Source: Centroberyx gerrardi
Taxonomy: Eukaryota; Chordata; Actinopteri; Beryciformes; Berycidae
NCBI RefSeq assembly: GCF_048128805.1
Contig: NC_136006.1
Span: 1,443,783 to 1,507,782, forward strand
Length of the DNA: 64,000 nucleotides
Reading direction: 5' to 3'
Shown: positions 12,001-22,999 of the stretch, piece after piece
How positions within the stretch are numbered: position 1 is the stretch's first letter
Layout of the letters: each line of letters starts with the position of its first letter
Program-made: the position numbers and the translations under genes
The notes under the pieces: model-generated
The model's database searches: none
The model's input: only the letters and a program-made list of their open reading frames with translations
What the model was told of the DNA's origin: nothing

Positions 12001-12420
12001 CTCCTCCGTCTCATCAGGTTGCCCTGAGCGTTGCGCATTACTCGTGGGTTGTGAGCACTTCATCTTTGCCTGGTATATCTTGAGACCCCTCTCGTTTTTG
12101 CATATCTTCCCACATCTGCAGACCCTAGATAAATCGCTTAGCTGTTCAGTCATCGATCATCCATTGTGGGTGGTCATAACGTTGTTCTGTTCTATCGGTC
12201 GATCATCCTCCCCCGCTCTCGCCCGACCCCGGGGGTATCTTGTTATATACCTTTCCATAGCAACTGATGATGTGTTCCTCCTTACGAAGGACGTGCTTCA
12301 GCCTGCCAAGCCTTCACACCCCGACTCTGGTCTTTCCCAAATGTCAGCAGTCTTTCCTTGCTGTCACCGTTCTTCCATGGTTGCCAACTAGTCTTTCATA
12401 ATTGCCAGAGAAGAATATGT
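9030..12420 (-). pseudogene. R2/NeSL-like LINE relic with restriction-like endonuclease
   Basis: A degraded site-specific-type non-LTR element on the minus strand. In coding order there is an N-terminal finger remnant, CRCGKICKNERGLKI (about 12125-12080). The RT follows: a block with FIPKEENSTVIKQFRTILLL and NMEGKIFF (about 11050-10970) and the palm motif AFMDDLT (DD at about 10481-10486). A thumb-like block reads SGLPGKYKAWGYQHG...LLWPLLVHEVP (about 10230-10130). The C-terminal endonuclease has RPDIVLW, then LLELTVPWEER, then KLKKYQSL (about 9495-9370), the PD...E...KxxK pattern of R2-type enzymes. Several frameshifts and stops make it non-functional. About 200 bases of 3' UTR extend to 9030. 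The class is inferred from the endonuclease plus the AF-DD RT; R2, NeSL and Utopia clades cannot be separated here. Confidence 0.7.
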
Positions 12421-12569
12421 CAAATACGATCGGGACATCACGACCGGCTCACCTAACAGGAACTCGCTCCTACACCTACTGTGAGCCGGGTGGCACAACA
12501 ATCACGCCTTCTTCCTCGTCCCTTTCCTCCTTCCAAGCACTCTCCTCCAACTGGGACTTGAGTTGAGTG

Positions 12570-13392
12570 GCTTCTCCGGGTTAATAAATAGTCACCCTCC
12601 TTCATCGATATTTCGTCGATTAGCCCATGACATCTCGGGGGGTCTGGACAGCAGACCCAGCATCCTGGGACTCCCCCCCCCCGTCCACCACTTAACTCAA
12701 GTCACCACATTGGCTCTGCCACCGCTCGCCTCTCTTCAACCAGATCCACCTAGATGCTGCTTCCGCCTGCTTGCTGATGTCAGCTATCAGCCTCCTCCTA
12801 GCTGGGCCTTTGACCCCAAGCAGCGCCAGGGTTTTCCAGAGTGACTAACCCTAACCCTAACCCTGTGAAGCCCCAGCAGCCAACTTCAACCGGCAGATTC
12901 CAGGCCTTCCACCCCTTCTGCTGGCTCTCGAAGATGAGGGACTGATATTTCTTGAGCTTCCACTCGTGTGCCTCCGCCATCCTCTCTTCCCAGGGCACTG
13001 TCAGCTCGAGAAGGACCACCTGCTTGGTACCTCTTGACCAGAGGACAATGTCTGGTCTGAGGCTTGTGTGGGTTATCTCCTCTGGGAATTTGAGCTGCTT
13101 CTTGAGGTCTGCCCACATCTTCCAGTCACCTGCTGTGGCCAGAATCCCTTTGCTCCTCGTCTCCATTGTAGCACTCTCCCCTGGCCTGAGAAAGTGAATG
13201 AAATGGGAGCCATTAGAAAGTTTTGGCTTTTTTCTCGCTTGTTCCAATCCTGTGGCCAACTTGGTCAAAATCAGGTCATGTCACCACCAGAACTTTCCAT
13301 CCGCCAGACTTGATTGGCAAGAGGAAAGAATGTGCAATCATTTGGCTTCAGAACAGATTATGCTGCATGAGCCGTTTGGAGTAAGTTTATAG
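12570..13392 (-). pseudogene. Second R2/NeSL-like 3' end (endonuclease fragment)
   Basis: A 5'-truncated copy of the same family, head-to-tail upstream of the first. It carries a CCHC-like segment (CSIIC...LHILSSC, one stop inside), then the endonuclease motifs RPDIVLWS, LLELTVPWEER and KLKKYQSL. The shared 3' UTR follows (compare 9038-9215 with 12580-12770). An extra telomere-like CCCTAA run lies inside it. The frame is partly open (13268-12798), but no RT is attached. Confidence 0.7.
12845..12864. repeat. Short interstitial telomere-like repeat
   Basis: Three consecutive CTAACC units (ctaaccctaaccctaaccct) lie inside the R2-like 3' region. The sister copies at 9295 and 31199 have only a plain 'tgattgccctgtgaag' junction, so about 16 bases were added here. 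Confidence 0.8.
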
Positions 13393-14479
13393 TCATTTGT
13401 TGCCCTTTTTAGAACTGTAAAAAAATGCCAGTTCGCTTCAACTGTTTTGGAGAAGGCTGACATGGAGCTGCACTAGCTAACTCGCTGTGTGTTAAGTGGA
13501 CATACAAACTTCACTGGTGTTTTGACTGACATGAGGGTGAATAAATAATGACAAAATGTTTCTTTTTGTGTGGGTCTCCTTTACAAGATGACACAGACTC
13601 TGCTAGCCTGAGTTTGTCAGGCAGGCTGTTCCAGATAAGGTGCTCCAACTGCAAAAGCCCAGTCACCTTTAGTTTTAAGCCAGACAGGAGTAGATGGAGT
13701 TACAGTAATCCAAGCATAATGAAATAAAGGCAAAGATGTATTTTCCGGGATCAGCAGAGGAGAGGCAGGATCTGATTTTAGAGATGTTTTTAGCTGGAGA
13801 GAAAATGAACAACCCTCTTTACCTGTTTAGCTCTGAATCAAATACTACTCCCAAAATCGGGGCTAGTCAAAAAACATTCCCGGCTAAAGCCCCGGCGCGA
13901 CATGTTTATCGGTTAAATTACCTATGCCACCAACTTCACATACCACAGGTAATAATGCAACCTACTGTTAAGGTTTGCAGGACAGAAGAAGATGTAGATT
14001 TCTGTAAATTGACGATGAAGAGTGTGGCTCTGTGTGAGATCCAATATGACATTATTAGTGTATGAGACGCCCTCTAGAGGCCATCTCATGAAGCGACATG
14101 TCTGACTGACTGACTGACTGACTGACTGACTGAATGCATGACCTGAATTTGCATTATGATACCCTTGGCTGCGCCATGGGAAAAATGGGAAAATAATTCT
14201 GCACACTGCAAATAAAAGGGTGATCAGTACCAGTGAGCCCAATTTTCTAAGCAATTGAGCAGAATGATCATCATTGTCAAAGGCAGCTCCAAGGTTTAAC
14301 AGAATTGAAATATTGAAATATTTCAAAAATGTTATTGGACTTAATGAAAGAAAATAGCAGCAGTGAACTAAGCCTGGAAGTGTCCAGGGAAAGAAGATTC
14401 TGAAACAAGGGAGCTGAGTGGACCCAGATGCAGAGAAGAGGCTGGAGACAGTAGTAAGTAAACTTAAAGAAGTCTTTAC
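13393..14479. other. Spacer at the end of unit 1, no gene recognised
   Basis: Duplicated at about 31731-32944 in unit 2. It contains a (CTGA)n tract at about 14101-14133 within a dispersed repeat (gccctctagaggccatctcatgaagcg). A related piece lies at 54284-54395. The two copies differ by small indels, for example about 90 extra bases near 32197-32290. Short open frames here match nothing recognised. Confidence 0.65.
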
Positions 14480-15100
14480 TGGCAGAGTCTTAGGCACAGT
14501 TCAAAAAGCTTGGTCTAGTGGTCTTAATACAAAGTGTGCTAGAAAATCAAGACAGAGCAACTAAAGAAAAACATCACAGCAGCAGCAGCAGCAGTAACTC
14601 AAGATTCTATGCCATCCACTAGCTTGTCTGACTCTCCCTAAACTCACCAGTAATTTTACCACTTGCTGGTCCCATGAGAGCCCTGAGACCCCAGATTTCT
14701 TGTAAAGGTACAAAATCAGTGGGACACCGAAACCCTCTTAGACTGAGGTATTATGGTCACCCTCATAAGACCTGAATTCACCCCTAAGCCAGAAACCCCC
14801 ATCCAGGTCTCTGGTCCTGCTTCCTGCATCTGCAGACCACACAAGGAACATTCATTCAACAGTCAGTGTGGTAGATAAACTGACGGCCTTAGTGTTGGTA
14901 GGGCAGGACTGTCCCATCTTCCATCACCTCTGGGCTCCCAGAGATATCTGCCACCAACACCGCAAATAGACTCCTCAGAACAAAAGTCAGAGATACCCGG
15001 CATGGACCCGGACTCACAAGAAAAGGAAGAACAGACCAGCATCCCCCACGGACAGCACATGGTTATCAATCAATCAATCAATCAATCAATCAATTAATAT

Positions 15101-15285
15101 GCAACAGGTGCAGCAGGCCCAAGCCAAGATATACAACCAGGGAGCCAAAGTCTGTGAATTTCAACTCAGAAAACTTGTCATAGTCCTGATCCCCACCTCA
15201 AATTCCTAGCTAAGTGGCAGGGCCCCTATGAGATTCTGGAATGAGGGCGGTGCATTTGCCAGGTCTGGACAACCTAGTGGATGGC
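15101..15285 (+). pseudogene. Ty3/Gypsy integrase C-terminal relic (copy 2)
   Basis: Unit 2 counterpart of the fragment at 619-800, nearly identical, with the same QAQAKIYNQGAKVCEF reading and the same interrupting stop. It is not functional. Confidence 0.5.
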
Positions 15286-15499
15286 CCAAGAGCATTGGAG
15301 TGGAGACTCGACCCCAGGGTGGTCAGTGAGATTTGACGCCACTTCGGGAAGATAGAGCCCCAACCTGTTTGCCTCCAGGGAGTCGAATCAGTGATCTCTG
15401 TTCTTCTCTCTGGAGAGAGATGACCCTCCATTGCTCTGTGCTTCTCCCACCTTCAGCCTCCTTCCACTGTTCCTTCAGAGAGTGCGGATAGAAGATGTG

Positions 15500-15945
15500 A
15501 GATTTATCCTCATGGCTTTGAGCTGGCCCCAGATGGTGTGGTTCTTGGAAATCCCACCTCTTCTGGATGGAACATTTGGGAACTCCTGGCCTGACGGGAC
15601 CTGCTCTTGCAGGCACATTCCAGAAGTTATTCCACCCCTTTCCTCAGGCGCTCAAGATCTGGGCTTGGCTGATGGTGATTACAGCCTGATTTCCCAATTT
15701 CCTCAATGGTGTCCAGAGGAGCATGGCCTGTAGCAGGGGGTCTCTAATCCCACTTTGGGATGAGACCAGGATCCTGGACTCTTGTGTCCCGTTTGAGCCC
15801 CTCGAGTCAGTGGATGTGAAGGGGCTGGCACTTAAGGTAGTCACCTTGGTGGCAGTAACATTGGCCAGAAGGGTGGGTGAGCTGCAAGTCCAGTCAGTCT
15901 GTGGGGTCTCTAGGCAGATTCCCACCATATGGCATAAGGGTCCTA
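15500..15945 (+). pseudogene. DIRS-type tyrosine-recombinase relic (copy 2)
   Basis: Unit 2 counterpart of 1018-1440. Its second block is slightly more complete: PFEPLESVDVKGLALKVVTL continues VAVTLARRVGELQVQSV in one frame, which is the recombinase helix region of DIRS elements. The upstream block has the same frameshifts as copy 1. Confidence 0.62.
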
Positions 15946-15959
15946 TGATGGAATGAGTC

Positions 15960-18827
15960 CTGTGCTGAGATGACAGCGCACCGTCTCACAGTGCCCACTG
16001 TGACAACCCCCCTCTGTCTACTGGTCCTGCCTTGTGTTTTTTTCCCTTTTCAGGAGGGGAGCTGGTGGACAGAGTTGGGGGATGCCCTGGGTTTTGTTTT
16101 GTTTTGTCTTTCCACATCACCCAACACCGCACACCATACTTTCCACTCATCCATGCACCCCACTTCACCGCTGATGCTGCTGATCTACACATTCCATTAT
16201 TTAGATGGTTGTGTTCAGTTATATTCTTTATAATAAATTAATTTGGGCATTTTGAAGTTGTGCATGGTCTCCCTCATTGTTACCTCCTTGTGCCAGGATG
16301 TAACACCACCAACTGGGGGCAGGTAAATAATGTACATTGGAGAGTAGTACTGTGATGTACACAGTCCAATTGTATTCACATATATACTTTGGTTGAATTG
16401 TATGCACCTTGGATCTGTAAGAACCTGCACCTCAAGCTCGAGGTCATTTGGAGATGTGTTTCATAAAAGACATCAGTAGCACTTACATTACATTACATTA
16501 CATTACAGTAAACAAAGTACAGGGTAATATCTGATAATAACTGATAATAGTAACTATTTATTATAATGTGTCATTTCTCAGTCAAATGCCAGTAATTTCT
16601 GGTGATAATGAGTAATTATTAGCATGACAACAGTAAGTTGTGTAATCATTACTGAATAGTTACTGTGTAATACCTTGGAAACATTTGTTTCCTGGCCCTT
16701 TATTCCTTCTTTCCTAAATGGAACTTCCATATTCTAGTTCAGAAGATGGATCAACTCAACAACAAATCAACAACATGTTCAGTACATGCGGTGTTCATTG
16801 CGTTATAACACAGTGGTTCTGCTGCAGTGCTTGTTTAAACTATGACAGGGATAGCTCAAGCCAGAAACATTGCTAAACTTAAAACTAAAACTTAAAGTAA
16901 CCAGATTCACTGATTAGTTTCACAGATTCACTGTCCAGTCTAGATTTGCAAACTTGAATAATTCTCTCTCTAAGATTAACTGTCCAACACCATTAGAATA
17001 ACATGTAAATTCTATTTTAGGTCTATTTTCTGTTTAAGAACCAAAATGTAGTCAGATTTCTGTTCCACTTTCCCCAGTCCAAATAAAAGTTCTGCAACCA
17101 GTTTGTTGAGCAGTTATTGTTGAAAACAAGCATCCTGGGTGAGACGACTATGGGACATCTACAAAACCACATATAACCAGTCTTGTCTTTGCTACATTGA
17201 CATATTAGCTAGCAGTTAACCTTGGTGGCCTTTACCTTCATAGAATTATAAGCATTCTGGTTAAATCTAGGCTATACTCCTCTCAGACAAAATGACGAAA
17301 CGTCACGCCTTCTGACATTTATAGATCCTCTGTTTAAGGCAAGGTTTACTAGCCCAGTGTTGTGGGAAAATTGCAATGTTCTGGAGAAATTGTTCTAATT
17401 TTGCTCAAACCATTTGTGGTGTTAGGTTGCCATACTCTTCCCAAGTGCCTGCACTGTAAGGCAGGAGGTACTAGGAGCCTGAGTTTGAAAATTACAACAG
17501 AATGTTACGGATTACTCTTTAAACTAGTAATCACTAATCTCTAGTGGATTACATCTTGAATGTAAACTTTCCAAACGTGGATATGTGCTACATTGGCCTG
17601 GAAGTGCAAAGCATAACCACATTTCACAAAACAATTTAACAAATTAGAAAACAATTAGCATTTCACAAAATAATTTTCATGTAAAAAACAAAAAACAAAA
17701 CAGAAAACAAATAAAATGAAATAACAAATAACAAACTGCCTTCCATGTACACAGTAGGCCTACTTGTCAATAACTGACTGACTGACTGATTGACTGACTG
17801 CCGTGCAGGTTATATTTTAGATGTAGTACTAATAAACAGGAGAGGGACACACAGGACACAGACTGTCTCATAGAGACCATGATTTCTGAAGCTTTACTTC
17901 ATTATGATTTATTAAAATTGTGCACCTTGTGTCTGATTTTATGAGTGTATCCATATGGGACAAAAATATGAACAATGATGCTGTAATCTTCTGCCTTGTG
18001 TGTTTACCTAAAAACATTTGATGGGGCTTAAGACTGTGACTGGATTGAGAAAAATGATTAAATAAATAAAATACAGCAAACATTGAAATAAGAATAGAAT
18101 ACTTCTTTCTTAACCAATATTTCTTCCAGACAAAAAGTGCTATTAGAGGCATACAATCTAACACCACATATTTCATAAAACTCAACAGTTGCTATCCTTC
18201 TCCATGCTCAGGCAGAGTGGGGTTTGCCAAGGCAGTTCCAACTCTGGGCCCTTCAGCTGGGAGATGAACTCACTAACCACAAGGCTATCCTTCCCCCAAT
18301 GAAAAGATCAAAAGCACATGGTCTTTATCTAAAACTGTAAGCCCTGTTTGAGAGAAAAGAAAGGACTAACTCTTAATATTTGTAACTTTTAAAATGTAAA
18401 GATGCCATACTTGCTGTGATATACATATGCAATGTCGAATTCACAGCTTACATGAAACTGGGTTCTTGCCTAAAACATTTCATGGTGCTTGCAACTGTGA
18501 TTTGGAAAATGGAAACAACAAAACAGAAGAAAATGAATACAGCAATCAAAGAACGACTCCAATTAGAACACAATTATCTAACCAAAAGCTGAATAGGAGT
18601 TATATGAATTCAAAGGCAGAGCCAGTCCTGTAACTGAAAAGACACAGGTTTGATATCTGCAGCCAATGTGTGTCCATATACAGCCATATACCTTGTCCAA
18701 GTGTCCTTGAGCAAGATACTGAACCTATAACAGTTCACTTATTGTAGCAGCTATGGATAAGAGTGTCACCTAAATGGCCAAAATGTTAAAGGATAATTCC
18801 AGTTATGGAAATCTACAGTATATCTCT
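15960..18827. other. TAAR B downstream spacer, no gene recognised
   Basis: Copy of the unit 1 spacer without the 1.38-kb insert. It shows the uninterrupted target site at about 18058-18075 and includes (GACT)n near 17775-17800, a tRNA-SINE-like segment (about 18205-18300, minus) and a fish SINE (about 18640-18790, plus). Open frames of 60-105 codons here are incidental. Confidence 0.65.
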
Positions 18828-20042
18828 CTACAGTATGTTGGCCTCACAGGAGTCAGGCTGCAGTATCTGAAGTGTAACAATGAGTTTAATAGATTTTCTA
18901 AACCAGGGGTAGAAAAAGGCATAGATCACAGGGTTTAAACAGGAGTTGAAATACAACAGCCAGATCACAAAAGCTGAAGACAAACTGCTATTTTCGGTCT
19001 CCTGCCCTGCCAGAGAGGGATAGTAATATGGACAGAAACACATTAGAAACACAGCAATGACAATACCAAGAGTCCTGGCTGCTTTCCTCTCAGATTTCTT
19101 AGCAGTTACAGTCACTGAATGCTGGAGTGTGACAGCCACAATGTGGGATCGCATGGCACGAGCCTGAGACACAGCCACCACAAATACTCTCATATACAGA
19201 ACTATGATGACAGTTATGGGACTAATAAATGAGAAAACAAGGTCAACAGCTCCTGCAATGTAGTTTAGGTCAACTACACACTCTCCAACACAGGAATTAT
19301 ACCTGCCTAGTTGTCCTAGGTGATCATTTAGAATCAGACTGCTATAGAAAAAAGAGCAGATCCAACACAGACAAACACAGATTTTAACTCTTCTCTGAGT
19401 GACTTTGGTGGGGTAACACAGAGGGTCACAAATAGCCACATAGCGGTCGACTGATATGAGCACCATGTTTCCTACTGAGACACAGATGATGGTAAAGACA
19501 ACAAAGAAAGACAAAGCACACATGAGGTCACCCAGGAACCAGCAGGACCCTCCAAGGAGGATTTCAGTCGGTATCAAGAGGAGGCCTGCGAGGAGGTCTG
19601 AGACAGCCAGGGAGAGGAGGAGGAGGTTGGTGGGGGTATGGAGCTGCCTGGAGAGAAACAGGAGCATTGTATTCATTAATATTTGCAGTATCAGTAGTAT
19701 ATCTAATCAGTAGATGTGGCAGATATCAGGCATTCTAACAATACAAAAGCATTGTTTAGCAACTTCTTTCTTCTCATCAAAGGCCAAGATGTGATAGTAA
19801 CTCTCTTCTAGTCTATCAGCCATTTCTTTTGATACGTCTACCAGATTTATATATGACAAAATCAATGGCCACCTGTAGTGGGAGATGGAGATGATGACCA
19901 GCAGGTTGAGAGCCACAGTGAGAAGAGAGATGGAGAATGGCAGAATGTAGAGGAGCATGGCCGATGGACGCATCTGCTTCCTGCAGGAAGTGTTGAGGAG
20001 CTGTGGAAAGCAGAGTTCACCTCCTTCCAGGGTCTCCATCAT
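18828..20042 (-). CDS. TAAR B: trace amine-associated receptor, two exons
   Basis: Exon 1 is 20042-19873 and exon 2 is 19647-18828, joined by a phase-2 intron of 225 bp; the product is 329 residues. The N-terminus is two residues shorter than in A or C (KQMRPSAM). TM3 begins at C100 with V107 at 3.32, and TM5 has D192 at 5.42. TM6 has CFCP and TM7 has NSCLNPVIYAFFYPWF. Extracellular loop 3 is the longest in the array together with C (GQETENSSLSSAFVIWLLYF) and contains a possible extra N-glycosylation site, NSS. The frame happens to stay open from exon 1 through most of the intron, but the consensus splice sites and the receptor fold require splicing. TM2 to loop 2 is almost identical to TAAR A. 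Confidence 0.93.
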
Positions 20043-20600
20043 CAGAGAGAGAGGAGGAGAGGAGAAGCTGCTGAGCTCTGGCAGCTTTCTGACCAAAGCT
20101 CTCTAACATACAGCTGATTTATCCCTCTCCTCCCTTTGCTTCCTTTCCTCCCATTCTGTCTCCTGAGACTGATGTCCCTCTTCCTTTCCATCATCCTCTT
20201 CATTATCTCTGCTGCTGTCACTCTACTTCCTCACCTCTTCTCTCGCCCCCCCCGGTCTTCTTTTCGCTCCTCCCTTCCCAATCCATCCTCCCTACTCATA
20301 TCATTTTGCTCTCCCAATTCTAATGGTAATGGAAGTCAATCTGTGTAATGTCAATTTTTATGGACTATGGGCAGCGTTGCATATCTCCAATAAAATTGAA
20401 AACATACGCTGCAACTATGACAACAGCAGGCCATGTCAACAGGAAACGATGATAGAGGGAATTGCGTCCCAGAGCTGCTGCTGCAAGTCCTTCACCCTCT
20501 GGCCTCGACTCCTCCTGTGAGTGGCCCTTCTGATACAACACTAACACTTCTGACTGAGTGTCACTCAAAATGAAGGGGGAGTGCTTAGAGGGCGTAATGG
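20043..20600 (-). promoter_or_regulatory. TAAR B 5' flank, class III (putative promoter region)
   Basis: The pyrimidine-rich plus-strand sequence upstream of TAAR B (to about 20340) is matched by the upstream region of TAAR G (about 61610-61942, opposite orientation). It diverges from the flanks of A/C and D/E/F after about 80 bases. The stretch 20341-20600 holds nothing recognised. Promoter function is inferred from position only. Confidence 0.35.
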
Positions 20601-20619
20601 GACGGGGGGATAGACATAC

Positions 20620-20830
20620 ACACAGAGGGAGGAATTTAGAATCCTGTCACTCAATCTCTGCTCTGACTACTAGAAGAGCAGCAAACCCACACCAATCCGC
20701 CCCTTAAACCTCTGTCCGAGAAACGCAAACTCAAAACTCAGAAATGCAAAGCCAAATTCCAGGAATGCATTTGTGCTTCAGTGCCATCTGCTGTACAAAC
20801 CAAAAATGATGTGCTGTCCTCCGTACATCA
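20620..20830. repeat. Dispersed repeat shared in inverted orientation with 61385-61505
   Basis: Text such as acagagggaggaatttaga, cctgtcactcaatct, attccaggaatgcatttgtg and cttcagtgccatctgctgt recurs as the reverse complement at 61385-61505, upstream of TAAR G. This copy has an additional segment of about 75 bases (about 20670-20745). The placement relative to B and G matches an inverted duplication of the B upstream region. Confidence 0.7.
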
Positions 20831-20835
20831 TTAGT

Positions 20836-21195
20836 CAGTCCCTCCAGGAACTTGCGATTTTGCGATCGCAATAATTAACGCAAATTCAAGAAATCTCTGC
20901 AATATTTGCGAGAGCTTGCAGTTTTGCAAAATTGCCGCAACTTTTCCGCATGAAATGGCCAAATCAACAGATCGCTTGTGATTTGGACCAATTGTCGCAT
21001 TCGGTGTCGTGGTAACTTACGTCATCGCAGCGCGCATTCAGGTGGAAGATGAATAAAGCTCACCTGCCAACAAAAATGACTGCTATAGACCGTGCAAAAC
21101 AAAAGAAAAGCAGCAAGAATCGAGGTGAGTGCAAAATTCAAGCTCTTGGAAGAGTTAATAGCTTAAACGGAGAGTGGGAGAGAATAGGGGGAGGC

Positions 21196-21226
<31 letters not shown>

Positions 21227-21427
21227 GTGAGTGAGTGAGTGAGAGAGAGAGAAAACATTTTTTTTTTCCTTTGCTTGCAATTTTTCCCAATTCCCGCAAT
21301 TTTACCGCAAAAAGAGCACATAAAACCCCGCAAATTGTATCACAATTTTTGAGAAAAGCTGCAGCAAAATCAAGCATTTTTGGCTGCAATAATCACAAAA
21401 AAACTCTGCGAAATCCTGGTGGGACTG
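20836..21427. mobile_element. 592-bp TIR element (hAT-like MITE)
   Basis: It starts CAGTCCCTCCAGGA and ends TCCTGGTGGGACTG, near-perfect 14-base inverted ends (one mismatch). It is flanked on both sides by ATTAGT (20830-20835 and 21428-21433). The interior has repeated gcaa/ttgcg words near both ends and a (TG)n(TGAG)n tract at about 21196-21240. There is no transposase; the 60-80-codon frames are incidental. hAT assignment is tentative because hAT elements usually give 8-base duplications. Confidence 0.75.
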
Positions 21428-22155
21428 ATTAGTCATTTAACAGGCCCTCCTTCACTTCCCCTTGGCACTCGGTAATGCATAGCACCATGCATCACGCGAG
21501 TGGCCCCTTGCAGAGTAGGGAGGCGGAGTATGAGGGGGAGCAGAATATTTGAAATGGAATGCATTTGCCCTTAAGCAGGCCTAATAATAAATAATAATAA
21601 TCAGTAATAAAACTTACACAGAACAATGAGTATAAAATATTGCAGATGAGTTCATTTCATAAATATGTCTAAATCCTCTAAATATTGTTTGTTTACTTAC
21701 ATTTATATACAGTATATCACCTGTTCGTGCACTGGAAATGACGGACGATCACAATGCATCCTGGGTAAGATACGCTTATGAAGTCTACATTGTTGTTGAG
21801 TAGCTCCCTCGGCCCTTGAAGGGTCGATCTCAGAAAGTTCACTTGAGTTACCAGAGTAATGGAACGGCACTTAAGATGGCCGACTAATGAAATGCACCGC
21901 ATGTTGTTGGAATGCCCACGCTGTGCCCACACCCCCTTATCCAGCCTGCAGACATCCATACTTGGTGTTACATTAACCAAGTTGGGATCATGTTGGACAG
22001 TAACGTAAACTGCCCAGGCAAATGCATGTGCGGCGCAGATCAGGCAGCTGGACTGATCAGTACACCTGGTAGGGACAAGGCCATTTGAGGAGGGCACTAC
22101 TGTTATCTACTTATCAGCTATCTTGGAGCCAAATTAGCTTAGCATCATGCATCAC
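21428..22155. other. Intergenic sequence, no gene recognised
   Basis: No coding sequence recognised. A piece at about 21905-21975 (ctgtgcccacaccccc, tatccagcctgcagacat) recurs in the same orientation at about 61295-61360, upstream of TAAR G, so it is a dispersed repeat. A 126-codon minus-strand frame over it shows no known domain. Confidence 0.6.
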
Positions 22156-22770
22156 AGGCCCTGACACACCAAACCGACGTCAAAGAACCAGCGGCGACGA
22201 AGGCCGACTGTTGCATCGCCTCACGTCGCCTGCGTCTGGTCCAAAAAGTTGCACTTGAACACACCGCAAAGACTACAGCCGACGGCCAACTAGCACGTAC
22301 GTTCTGCGCCTGCGTGAGGGGAAATAACCATATGTCTGATAAGAAGTTGCAAATGGCACTGGCGTTGTCAGCCCTTGGTCTTTTGGTTGTGGAAGAAGAA
22401 AGGAAGAGGCGGAGGCGAAAAATAAGGAGAAACCGCACTAAATGGGTGAAATCATGAATACTCCAGCGACAGGCTCAAGGGGCTTTCCCGAACCTGTGTC
22501 GAGAGCTGGAGATAAATGAAACCTCCGATTTGAAAAATTTCGCTCGGCTCTTTCCTGTTCAGTTCCACATGTTGAAGGAATTTATCAGTCCAATCATCCA
22601 GAGGCAAAACAACGAACTACCAATCAGAGTGATCTCTCTCACCGACGGGCTCCGACGCCGATTCAACACGCTCAATCGGCCGAAAAGCCGCCGACAGGGT
22701 CCGACTAGTGCCGACGATGCGGGACACACCGCAAAAACTAGGGACACCGACGCCTGGTGTGTCAGGGCCT
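22156..22770 (+). mobile_element. PIF/Harbinger-type element with transposase N-terminal remnant
   Basis: Perfect 16-base terminal inverted repeats, aggccctgacacacca at 22156-22171 and its complement at 22755-22770, bound a 615-bp element. The plus strand reads LQMALALSALGLLVVEEERK then RRRRKIRRNRTKW. After a stop it continues GAFPNLCRELEI...LKNFARLFPVQFHMLKEFIS, which resembles the N-terminal region of HARBI1-like transposases. The DDE catalytic domain is absent, so it is an internally deleted derivative. No clear target duplication was found. Confidence 0.65.
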
Positions 22771-22999
22771 TAAGACGATGCCCCCACCCTGAGTCTCATC
22801 TCCCTGGGTTCCTTCAATTCACCCAACATTACAAATTACAATAAACTGTTTAAACTGGATTCCATTGAGGCGTGGTCTTTGTTAAAGGGAGCTTATAGTG
22901 TGCAGACTATACTTTTGTTATTTCAGGGCAAATCAGTGATATAAATGATGAGTAAATCCTGGCTAGCCCTGTTTGTCCCTGTTGTGGAACCTGAGCACA
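22771..22999. other. Short intergenic stretch
   Basis: Sequence between the Harbinger derivative and the TTAA-flanked element. Nothing was recognised in it. Confidence 0.5.

Larger units (their letters stand above)
1..14479. repeat. Tandem segmental duplication unit 1
   Basis: The sequence starting at base 1 reappears nearly unchanged at 14480 and again at 32945, each time after the same junction text (agaagtctttact at the two internal junctions). Unit 1 contains TAAR A, an L1/Tx1-type LINE relic and an R2-like LINE relic. Compared with units 2 and 3 it has an extra element at about 3643-5021 and roughly 95 extra bases near 1561-1660. The left end of the unit lies outside the window. Identity judged by eye is high, with mostly scattered single-base differences. 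Confidence 0.9.

Noticed and set aside
14101-14133. CRISPR-like regular repeats (CTGA tracts and 133-bp repeats)
   Set aside because: The genome is a vertebrate; the tracts are simple tandem repeats without unique spacers.
21717-22097. 126-codon minus-strand frame
   Set aside because: Lies over a dispersed repeat also found at 61.3 kb, with no domain recognised.
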